Translations under genes and position numbers: made by a program
Shown: positions 23,926 through 30,904 of the stretch, piece after piece
Numbering within the stretch: position 1 is the stretch's first letter
How the letters are laid out: every line of letters starts with the position of its first letter
DNA from: Akkermansiaceae bacterium
GTDB taxonomy: Bacteria > Verrucomicrobiota > Verrucomicrobiia > Verrucomicrobiales > Akkermansiaceae
Length of the DNA: 40,297 nt
Assembly (NCBI GenBank): GCA_025363295.1
Contig: JANYEC010000027.1
Span: 1-40,297, forward strand
Reading direction: 5' to 3'
Notes under the pieces: generated by a model
The model's database searches: none
Seen by the model: only the letters and a program-made list of their open reading frames with translations
Told to the model about the DNA's origin: nothing

Positions 23926-25500
23926 CTACAGATCCGGGTTGCGCGGGAACTTGGCATAAGGTAATCGCGCCCCTTGATACTGCTGCTGGTCGGCGCGAAT
24001 GGCCGCCGGTGCCACAAACCCCACAGTGCCCGCTGCGGCGATGATATCGTCTTGATCAATGCCATCACCACTGGCGCCAATTGCACCGATCATGACCCCG
24101 TTACGATAGAGGGGGAAACCTCCAGGGAAAATAGTAATACCGTTAGAAACACAAGAATTTGGTACAGTTAGCGCGGTGGTTAGCTCGACGCGATTCAGGG
24201 GATTTTTTACCCCCACGGGCAGCAAAGAATACTGTTCCTGCAATTTGTAAAAAGGGCCGGGCGCTGTGTTGGCGATGCCCGGTGGATAGAACTGCTGCGC
24301 CATGAAGCCCACCGTGCGCGACGAGAACGCCCGCGTATCATTGGAAAAGAAAATCGCCGTGCGCGCTTTTTGGGCCGCTACGTCCCAACTGAAGATCGTC
24401 GCATCGGGCGTGCGGATGGTTCCGAGGATGACAGGCGCTGTGTTAGGGGCCGCAGGATTATTCACCACGGTGATGAACGTTTCCGCTTTTTGCCCCGCAG
24501 GTAAACGGATGCCGGCGCGGGTGATTTTCGCCCGGGCGGAGGCTTGGGAAAGGATGTTCACCACCTCACTTGAGGTCAGGCGGGGCTGGCCGTTGATAGA
24601 GCCGCCCGCCGGATCGGCGATGATAGTTGCGCGAATCTCGCAAATTTGCCCGCCGAACAAGCCGGTCGGATAAGTGACTGCGGGTGAATTCACAACCGCA
24701 TACGGTGGAACCGCGCTGCCGATCGAGCCGAGCGGCTGCACGTTGCCCAGCCGAGTTTTACCGACCACGTAAGGGACACGGATGCCATCGATGGACACGT
24801 TAGAGCCCAAAATTTTACCTGCGGGTTGAAAGCCGATCTGCCCGGCCAGCGCAACGTCTTCATCCGGGTCGTAGCGCTGCTGACTTTGAATTTGAATGTC
24901 GGCTAAAATAGAGAAGGGACTGATCGCTGGAGCAATGGTGCTGCCAGCAACACCCACCCCACCGACCAATTTTCCCGCAATGAAAAGAGGCACTCCGCCG
25001 GGAGATCCTGCGAGGCCGCTTACCGCATCGAAAGGCGCTCCCACGATCGGATCGCCGTTGGTGCCGCTGGTGAAGTTAGGAATGTAACCTGTGTTCGGAT
25101 TCTTAAAACGATTCACGTCGGTGAACGAAAGATTCGAAAAATTCACTCCCACCAGCGGTCCGTTCGGGCGATTTTGAATCCCCGGCGGAAAATGCTGCTG
25201 CACAATGAATCCGGCGGTGCGCGAGGTGAATGCATTCTTATTGCTACTCAGAAAAGCCGCAGTGCCAGCCTTGGTAATGGCATCTAACACGGCGACTGCT
25301 CCTGGCGCACCGTCCATACTCCAGACCCCCAGCACAAATCCTTCACGATCCACCACGGCAATGACCGCTGTCGGCTCGATCTGCTGCGCACGGGAAATGG
25401 CCTGTGTCAGCACGAGGGTCACCTCGACTGAGGTCATACCGGACGCGAAAACCGCCGGAACCAGCAGCGCGATTAACAATCGAATGGCACTTCGAATCAC
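23926..25500 (-). CDS. Secreted protein with two GlcG/HbpS-type domains
   Basis: 524 residues with an N-terminal signal peptide (MIRSAIRLLIALLVPAVFASG). Two copies of the GlcG/HbpS (DUF336) fold are visible. The first (about 22-235) has VLTQAISRAQQIEPTAVIAV, VDREGFVLGVW, KAGTAAFLSSNKNAFTSRT and GGVPLFIAGKLVGGVGVAG. The second (about 315-515) repeats it with ILSQASARAKITRAG, KARTAIFFSNDTRAFSSRT, GFPLYRNGVMIGAIGASGDG and DQDDIIAAAG. Relatives bind haem or sense redox (HbpS) or lie in glycolate loci (GlcG); the tandem, exported form is a fusion without settled function. The linker contains AEVxN-like SSEVVNIL as the start of domain two. Confidence 0.88.
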   Translation of the reverse strand: MIRSAIRLLIALLVPAVFASGMTSVEVTLVLTQAISRAQQIEPTAVIAVVDREGFVLGVWSMDGAPGAVAVLDAITKAGTAAFLSSNKNAFTSRTAGFIVQQHFPPGIQNRPNGPLVGVNFSNLSFTDVNRFKNPNTGYIPNFTSGTNGDPIVGAPFDAVSGLAGSPGGVPLFIAGKLVGGVGVAGSTIAPAISPFSILADIQIQSQQRYDPDEDVALAGQIGFQPAGKILGSNVSIDGIRVPYVVGKTRLGNVQPLGSIGSAVPPYAVVNSPAVTYPTGLFGGQICEIRATIIADPAGGSINGQPRLTSSEVVNILSQASARAKITRAGIRLPAGQKAETFITVVNNPAAPNTAPVILGTIRTPDATIFSWDVAAQKARTAIFFSNDTRAFSSRTVGFMAQQFYPPGIANTAPGPFYKLQEQYSLLPVGVKNPLNRVELTTALTVPNSCVSNGITIFPGGFPLYRNGVMIGAIGASGDGIDQDDIIAAAGTVGFVAPAAIRADQQQYQGARLPYAKFPRNPDL

Positions 25501-25652
25501 GACTCAATAAAGAGAAATAAGAGCCCTGCGGCAAGGGAAATGAAACCTTATGGACTCGTATGCTGGGGGTTATTTTCGCGGTGTACTGCGATTGAATACG
25601 GATCTTGACCATAGGCATTTTTGCCACGGTAATCCTGCAGCCCATTTGACTT

Positions 25653-25853
25653 ATGAATGAACTGAAAAGTAGATTGATGGCCCTCGGCCTTAGTGACGAA
25701 ATGACCGATCAAACGATTGCCACGGTCGCGGAATTCGTGAAATCCAAAGTCCCTGCATCTTACCATTCCATGATTGATGACGTGATGGCCGGAAAAACAC
25801 CAGAGCTCGGTGGCATCCTCGGGTCGCTCGGCAGCCTCTTCGGCGGCAAGTAA
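25653..25853 (+). CDS. Small soluble hypothetical protein
   Basis: A 66-residue protein. Residues 1-50 look helical and acidic (MNELKSRLMALGLSDEMTDQ, then IATVAEFVKSKVP) and the end is a glycine-rich motif (GGILGSLGSLFGGK). This architecture is shared by small, widespread proteins of unknown function, sometimes described as YidB/DUF937-like because of the Gly-Leu-rich end, but the match is too short to name. It starts at ATG 25653 after a 152-base gap from the divergent GlcG gene. Confidence 0.65.
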   Translation: MNELKSRLMALGLSDEMTDQTIATVAEFVKSKVPASYHSMIDDVMAGKTPELGGILGSLGSLFGGK

Positions 25854-25861
25854 GAGCAGAG

Positions 25862-25914
25862 ATCTAGCAGAGCCTAGATTTAAGGAAATCCAACTTTACA
25901 GCAATCTGCTAGAT
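25862..25914. repeat. Separated inverted repeat after the small ORF
   Basis: ATCTAGCAG at 25862-25870 is complementary to CTGCTAGAT at 25906-25914, with 35 bases between. It lies in the convergent gap between the small protein gene and the UPF0104 gene, a location suited to a bidirectional terminator, but no T-run follows either arm and the loop is long. Confidence 0.35.
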
Positions 25915-25935
25915 TCCTGGTAGGTTGCCCGGGTT

Positions 25936-26931
25936 TCATTTTTTCTTGCACGCTTCTAATTCCGCAGCGCTGACGCGGTCCCGTTTTTTCAGGAAAAACA
26001 AAGCCCCCAGACCGGCCCAAAACGCGTTGCACGCGAAACCTGCTAGGGATGCAGCAACGGCCGTTTCTGGCCGGACTCCCGCCAGATCGTTCATCAGAAC
26101 CTCGAAGAGTTTCTCTCGCACGCCAACGCCCGCCACCGAAATCGGCATGCCACTGATCGAGTCGATCACCGGCATTGCAGTAATCACCGTGCCGTAGCTG
26201 GAAGTGCCACCCACGGCCCGCAGTCCGCAGTAATAAGATGAGAAATAAGCGGTCAGCATGAAAAACGATATTCCCAGCCCGGCGAGTGCATGCCTCCAGT
26301 TTTTCCGATAGACGTCATGAATCTCCGGAATGCGTTTCATCATCGGCCATTTGACGAAGCGTCCGTTGTCGTGAATCCGGCGGTGGATCGGAGGCGAGGC
26401 GCAGATGAAGATCAGTGCGACCATGGCCAAGCCGCCGCCAAGATAGAACCACGCGAAGTGGATCACTCCCCGGCCGAGGATGCTCGGGTTCGCCAACGAC
26501 TCAAAGCGGGCTGCGGAGACGATGAAAAACACCAAGGCTAACGAAACCATACCTGCGAGATGATCCGCCATCACGGCCATCGCGATCACAAGTTTTTTCC
26601 CGGGATGATCGCGCATCAGCAGGATGATCCGCGCTGCATCACCGCCGAGACCGCTAATGGAAGCGAGGCTGAAAAGCCCGTCGATCATGGTGAGCTCCAC
26701 TGCACGACCTAAACTAACAGGTAGAGATTGGGCGCGCAGAAAAAACCACCAGCGAGCACCATGAAGCACCATCGAAGTTCCGGCTAACGTAGCTCCGGCG
26801 GCCAGCCAGCGATAGTCCACAGCGCCGGGCTTGGTAAAAACGGAGTGATCGAGTTTCACCTGCGAGAACGCCCACCAAAGGCACAGTCCCGTCAGGGCGA
26901 GCTTAAGTAAAAAAATGAGAACGGCCTTCAT
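25936..26931 (-). CDS. UPF0104/LPG-synthase-type integral membrane protein (putative flippase)
   Basis: 331 residues from the ATG at 26931 (MKAVLIFLLKLALTGLCL); the longer open frame from 26994 would overlap the upstream gene and place an arginine-rich stretch first. Seven to eight hydrophobic segments and the signatures ISGLGGDAARIILLMRD, near residues 95-115, and PISVAGVGVREKLFEVLM, near 265-285, match the lysylphosphatidylglycerol synthetase transmembrane / UPF0104 family. Members act as lipid flippases or appear in lipid and hopanoid biosynthesis loci. It is the last gene of a fabG-acp-UPF0104 operon, 22 bases after the acyl carrier protein stop, suggesting a lipid made by the preceding enzymes. 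Confidence 0.85.
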   Translation of the reverse strand: MKAVLIFLLKLALTGLCLWWAFSQVKLDHSVFTKPGAVDYRWLAAGATLAGTSMVLHGARWWFFLRAQSLPVSLGRAVELTMIDGLFSLASISGLGGDAARIILLMRDHPGKKLVIAMAVMADHLAGMVSLALVFFIVSAARFESLANPSILGRGVIHFAWFYLGGGLAMVALIFICASPPIHRRIHDNGRFVKWPMMKRIPEIHDVYRKNWRHALAGLGISFFMLTAYFSSYYCGLRAVGGTSSYGTVITAMPVIDSISGMPISVAGVGVREKLFEVLMNDLAGVRPETAVAASLAGFACNAFWAGLGALFFLKKRDRVSAAELEACKKK

Positions 26932-26953
26932 GCGAGCGGGGGAGCCCCTTCCT

Positions 26954-27211
26954 CTAGGAGGATTTCTCGATCTCTCGCGCGATCGTTTCCACACTTTCGA
27001 GAATGCCCTTAGCGGCGTCTGAAGTCCCGATTTTCAGCCCGAAATGTTTTTCCAAACCCACGACTAACTGCAGCGCATCCACCGAGTCCAGCCCGAGTCC
27101 GCCCGCCCCGAAAATGGGGACGGTATTCGTAATTTCTAACGGGTCTTGCTCGAGCATGAGCTCTTCCACCATCACTTCTTTGATTCGCTGCCGGAGTTCG
27201 TCGCCTTGCAT
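26954..27211 (-). CDS. Acyl carrier protein
   Basis: An 85-residue acidic helical protein. The phosphopantetheine site is GLGLDSVDALQLVVGLE, with the modified Ser at residue 43, preceded by the usual helix I (LRQRIKEVMVEELM). The GLDSVD context differs from the DSLDTVE-type housekeeping AcpP and fits dedicated acyl carrier proteins of secondary lipid pathways. It lies 21 bases downstream of the fabG-like gene and 22 bases before the UPF0104 gene, all on the minus strand. A second, housekeeping ACP is expected elsewhere in the genome. Confidence 0.9.
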   Translation of the reverse strand: MQGDELRQRIKEVMVEELMLEQDPLEITNTVPIFGAGGLGLDSVDALQLVVGLEKHFGLKIGTSDAAKGILESVETIAREIEKSS

Positions 27212-27232
27212 GATTTGTTCGATTGGAAAAAG

Positions 27233-27958
27233 TTAGAGAATGCCGCCGTCGATTTTCAAGGCCGCGCCCGTGATATAGGCCGCATCCGTGCTGGCGAGAA
27301 AATAAACCGCCGCTGCCACCTCTTCGGGTTTTCCGAAACGACGCATCGGGATGCCGCGCTGGGCTTGTTTACGAGCTTCATCGTCCATTTCACCGAGGGC
27401 TTCGGTGTCGATAAATCCGGGAAGAACGGAATTCACGGTGATGCCCGAGCGCGCGACTTCCTTGGCCATGGTTTGGCTGAACGCTACCACGCCGGCTTTC
27501 GCCGCCGCGTAATTTGTTTGCCCAAGCGGGGGAAGCACCGCACTGAGTGAGGCGATGTTCACAATCCGTCCAAAGCGCTGGCGCATCATCGGCGTGACGG
27601 CGGCGCGGCATCCGTGGAAAACCGCATCGAGATTCGCAGCGATGACGGAGTGCCATGTATCGTTTGGCATGGCGGCGAGCAGGCAATCACGGTGTAAACC
27701 TGCGTTGTTGACCAGCACGTCAAGACGGCCATCCGTCTCCATGATTTTTGAAACTGCGGATTGCCATGCATCGGGCGATGTCACTTCCAGATCGATTATC
27801 TGACAGCGCCCAACGAATTCGTTAGATAACATTTTCGCTTGAGCGCGGTTTTGACGGACACCTAACCAAATGTGGGCTTCTGGGTCGTGACTGAGGAAAT
27901 ACCGAGCGATCCCAAGGCCGAGCCCGCCATTTCCACCCGTGATTAAAATCGAACGCAC
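27233..27958 (-). CDS. fabG: 3-oxoacyl-ACP reductase-like SDR
   Basis: 241 residues, classic short-chain dehydrogenase length. It has the cofactor glycine motif TGGNGGLGLGIA, NNAG (VNNAGLHRD), the catalytic Ser in NIASLSAV, and YxxxK (NYAAAKAG), then GFIDTEAL and a C-terminal YITGAALKIDGGIL typical of FabG. The residue after the first beta strand suggests NADPH. Placement directly before an acyl carrier protein gene supports 3-oxoacyl-ACP reduction in a dedicated lipid pathway rather than housekeeping fatty acid synthesis. No ketosynthase gene is present in this window. The start ATG at 27958 gives MRSILITGG. Confidence 0.88.
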   Translation of the reverse strand: MRSILITGGNGGLGLGIARYFLSHDPEAHIWLGVRQNRAQAKMLSNEFVGRCQIIDLEVTSPDAWQSAVSKIMETDGRLDVLVNNAGLHRDCLLAAMPNDTWHSVIAANLDAVFHGCRAAVTPMMRQRFGRIVNIASLSAVLPPLGQTNYAAAKAGVVAFSQTMAKEVARSGITVNSVLPGFIDTEALGEMDDEARKQAQRGIPMRRFGKPEEVAAAVYFLASTDAAYITGAALKIDGGIL

Positions 27959-28291
27959 GGCGAAGTCTGGACCCGCATGCGGAGCGGGTCAAGGCAGCGC
28001 AGGTTCGTTTCCTAGGCGCGAATCATCGAACTAACCCGTTTGGAAAACTTTATTATCGGCCGTGAAACGAAAAAAGTCCGGAGTGCTGGCCGACCGTGGG
28101 CCTTGGCGATTCCGCACGGCAGACGAAATTCCCATGGGTATCCGGCAATGAGAAGTCAGGTGGATTTACTAGGGCTCAGTTGGAAAGTGGAAATTACTTC
28201 GGACGCCAATTCCCACCCTCATCAATCGGATAACTACCAACAGGTTTTCGATCTTGGCCCTGCGAGGATTCCGTTACATATTCGCGCCGCC

Positions 28292-29416
28292 ATGGCAGCT
28301 CGCCTTTCATCGGCGGAGCTGCTCCGCTATTCGCGACACCTGATCATTCCTGACATCGGTTTGGAGGGGCAGCTTCGCCTTAAAAACGCGTCGGTCCTGC
28401 TCATCGGTGCCGGTGCTCTGGGCTCGCCTTCCGCGCTTTATCTCGCTGCGGCGGGGGTCGGTAGATTGGGCCTTGTCGATGCGGATGTGGTGGATGCCTC
28501 AAATCTCCAACGCCAAATTCTGCATGGTGAGTCATGGATCGGGAAACCGAAACTCGATAGTGCCGCCGCCCGCCTGCGGGAAGTGAATCCACATATCGCC
28601 GTGGAACTTCATGCGGTGCGATTCACTCAAGAAAATGCGATGGAGATTGCGGCGTCGTATGACATCATTGTCGATGGATCGGATAATTTCCCCACACGTT
28701 TCCTAACGAATGACACCGCATTTCTTCAAAAGAAGCCTTTGATTTACGGTGCGATCCACCGCTTCGAGGGGCAGGTGGGGGTTTTTGCACCGCATTTGGG
28801 TGGGCCTTGTTACCGTTGCCTGCTGCCTAACATGCCTCCCGCTGGGAGCGTGCCTTCGTGCCAGGAAGCGGGTGTGTTAGGCGTGTTGCCGGGCATCATG
28901 GGTTCGCTTCAGGCGATGGAAACACTCAAGCTCATTCTCGGCATTGGCCAAGTTCCTCTGGGAAAACTTACGGTTTATGATGCGCTGCGCAGCAGCTTCC
29001 GTTCACTCGCACTCCGCCGCGATCCCGCTTGCCGCCTTTGCGGTGATCACGCTGACATTTTCTCCGTTTCTAACCCCGAAACTTGTGCTTCTAACTGCTG
29101 CGAAACTTATATCGATACTATGGAATCCATCACCACTTCCGAACTTCGGGAAATCCTCGCCGGGGAATTCCAGGGTCTGCTAATCGACGTCCGCGAGCCG
29201 GATGAATACGCCATGGCGCACATCGAGGGCTCACAGCTAATTCCGCTCAAAACTCTACCTGATCAACTGGCCAAGCTTCCAATGGACCGTGAACTGATCG
29301 TTCACTGCAAGGCGGGTGGCCGCTCCACCAAAGCGGTTCAATTTCTGTTAAATAACGGATTTAGCCGCGTGAAAAACGTGACCGGCGGCATGGACGCGTG
29401 GCTGGCCAAAGAGTAA
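28292..29416 (+). CDS. moeB: MoeB/ThiF-type adenylyltransferase fused to a rhodanese domain
   Basis: 374 residues from the ATG at 28292 (MAARLSSAELLRYSRHLIIP), where the family begins; the frame is open from 28040 but that part matches nothing I know. The E1-like domain (1-265) holds the ATP-binding GAGALGSP, SNLQRQILH, DGSDNFPTRFL, and two zinc-binding CxxC pairs (CYRC, CRLC), with PPAGSVPSCQEAGVLGVLPG. A C-terminal rhodanese domain (about 275-374) has LIDVREPDEYAMAHIEGS and a catalytic Cys at residue 339 (HCKAGGRS). Such fusions activate a small sulfur carrier (MoaD, ThiS or similar) and supply the sulfur. No sulfur-carrier gene lies nearby, so the target pathway (Mo-cofactor, thiamin or tRNA thiolation) is undecided. 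Confidence 0.88.
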   Translation: MAARLSSAELLRYSRHLIIPDIGLEGQLRLKNASVLLIGAGALGSPSALYLAAAGVGRLGLVDADVVDASNLQRQILHGESWIGKPKLDSAAARLREVNPHIAVELHAVRFTQENAMEIAASYDIIVDGSDNFPTRFLTNDTAFLQKKPLIYGAIHRFEGQVGVFAPHLGGPCYRCLLPNMPPAGSVPSCQEAGVLGVLPGIMGSLQAMETLKLILGIGQVPLGKLTVYDALRSSFRSLALRRDPACRLCGDHADIFSVSNPETCASNCCETYIDTMESITTSELREILAGEFQGLLIDVREPDEYAMAHIEGSQLIPLKTLPDQLAKLPMDRELIVHCKAGGRSTKAVQFLLNNGFSRVKNVTGGMDAWLAKE

Positions 29417-29611
29417 ATTCGCGCGCTTGCCATTCGTTATCATGGCAATGTCGAGTTTCCCCGGAAATTCCTGATCGCCCGGTGTAGCATTCCCGCTGGA
29501 CAAAAGCTGCTGTTCTTCATGACCGAGAACTCCGACGAAAAGCAAGTGGCCGTAATCAGCAAGATTGAGGATCGCGGCCACAGTTATTACGGCGACTCGG
29601 GAACATACTAA
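29417..29611 (+). other. Stop-free frame of 64 codons directly after the MoeB-rhodanese stop
   Basis: Reading on in the same frame past the TAA at 29414-29416 gives 64 sense codons before the next TAA, with protein-like content (EFPRKFLIARCSIPAGQKLL, then DEKQVAVISKIEDRGHSYY). There is no early ATG, GTG or TTG in frame; the first ATG would leave only 30 residues (MTENSDEK). It could be a gene remnant, a small gene with a rare start or chance. Apart from it and the palindrome at 29728-29747, the 29417-29785 gap holds nothing I can name. Confidence 0.3.
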
Positions 29612-29727
29612 ATGTGGCCTGGTTCGCCATAGCAGTGGTGCGACACTACGATGGAAACAGTTTCCCATTCTATTCATTTGCATTTCATGAATCTTTTATC
29701 TTGGAATTCAAAGGATGGGTCGCTCTA

Positions 29728-29747
29728 CATGGGGTGAAGACCCCATG
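29728..29747 (+). promoter_or_regulatory. Perfect palindrome upstream of the AI-2E permease gene
   Basis: CATGGGGT-GAAG-ACCCCATG is an exact 8-bp inverted repeat with a four-base spacer, ending 38 bases before the permease ATG. It shares the ATGGGGT...ACCC design of the elements at 613-635 and 3064-3086, so the same regulator may bind all three. An AT-rich stretch (AAACTAAAAATTTTAAT) lies between it and the start codon. Confidence 0.45.
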
Positions 29748-29785
29748 GCAACACCCATAACAGGTGTTAAACTAAAAATTTTAAT

Positions 29786-30904
29786 ATGGAACCTAGCCTA
29801 TCTCCACCCCCTGACCGTGATGGTCAGAAAGATGTCTCCAATAATAAATTGGAGCTGCATATTTCCTGGGTGACCTGTGGAAGAATTTTTGTAGCGATTC
29901 TAACAGCATACGCGCTCTATGTGTTATGGCCGCTTTTATTGCTGGTTTATCTCGCCTTATTCTTAGCTGTGACGCTCCACGCGGGAGTGGAGTGGCTGGA
30001 CGGAAAAGGCATGCGCCACTGGCAGAGTTTGACCATCGTGATCGGAGCTTTGCTATCCCTTTTGGGTGTGGGCTTAGCTCTGATCGTGCCCTCGTTGATG
30101 GAGCAAGCCAGTGCCTTCAGCCGCAGCCTTCCCAAGCTCCACAAGGAGCTTTTACGGCAACTTCCTGTAGGTGAAGCCATGCGCCAAAGCATCGATCACC
30201 TTTTTGAAAGCCCGAGTTGGTCGGATGCAGACAAATGGTTTGGTCATTTCGTTTCAGCAGGCGGCATCGCCCTGGGAGGGATGTCAGAGATCGCGTTGAT
30301 GCTGGTGATCGCATTGTATATGCTGATAGATGGGGGCAAAACGTTCGAGTGGTTGCTGGCATTCTTTTCCCCATTGAAGCGTGCCAAGCTTCGCAACACG
30401 GCGGAGGAAATTTCGCAGGTGATCTTCGGCTACGTCGTGGGTCAGATCATCACCTCGTCACTGGTGGCCGTCTATGCCTTCATCGTGCTCAGTATTTTGC
30501 ACGTGCCCGGAGCACTGATGCTTGCCGTCCTTGCCGGTGTGTTAGACATTTTGCCAGTCATTGGATTTATCATTGCCACGGTGCCTGCTTTCCTACTTGC
30601 GTTCAGCGTTTCGTCCAAAACAGCATTCATGGTGCTTGGACTCTATCTGTTATTTCACCTAGTGGAAAACTACGTCATTATCCCGAAAGTGTATGGAAAA
30701 AGTCTTCGCGTCTCCACGCTGACGGTGTTGCTGGGCCTGCTCGCTGGAACACTGCTCGCTGGCATCCCGGGCGCGCTGGCGGCACTGCCGGTGATCGCAT
30801 CCTATGCGGCGATCGAACGCATCTGGTTGAAGCCCTTTCTGCGAGACGGTGTCTCTGAAAAGCACGAATTACAAAAGGACCGCGAGTTCGGAGAGAAAAC
30901 ATGA
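29786..30904 (+). CDS. AI-2E family transporter (PF01594-type permease)
   Basis: 372 residues with about eight hydrophobic segments: two near the N-terminus (about 30-65, TAYALYVLWPLLLLVYLALF), one at 75-95, a soluble loop at 100-145, then the conserved C-terminal bundle with GYVVGQIITSSLVAVYAF, GVLDILPVIGFIIATVPAF, LFHLVENYVIIPKVYG and LLGLLAGTLLAGIPGALAALP. Family members include Na+/H+ antiporters and putative autoinducer or peptide exporters, so the cargo cannot be stated. Its stop overlaps the beta-helix gene start by four bases (ATGA), implying coupled translation. The palindrome at 29728-29747 is a likely operator. Confidence 0.9.
   Translation: MEPSLSPPPDRDGQKDVSNNKLELHISWVTCGRIFVAILTAYALYVLWPLLLLVYLALFLAVTLHAGVEWLDGKGMRHWQSLTIVIGALLSLLGVGLALIVPSLMEQASAFSRSLPKLHKELLRQLPVGEAMRQSIDHLFESPSWSDADKWFGHFVSAGGIALGGMSEIALMLVIALYMLIDGGKTFEWLLAFFSPLKRAKLRNTAEEISQVIFGYVVGQIITSSLVAVYAFIVLSILHVPGALMLAVLAGVLDILPVIGFIIATVPAFLLAFSVSSKTAFMVLGLYLLFHLVENYVIIPKVYGKSLRVSTLTVLLGLLAGTLLAGIPGALAALPVIASYAAIERIWLKPFLRDGVSEKHELQKDREFGEKT

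Noticed and set aside
25862..25914. Inverted repeat as an intrinsic terminator
   Set aside because: The loop is 35 bases and there is no T-run on either strand; kept only as a repeat.
28040..28291. N-terminal extension of the MoeB-rhodanese frame
   Set aside because: MoeB homology starts at the ATG at 28292; the upstream 84 residues show no conserved pattern and no ribosome-binding site decides for them.
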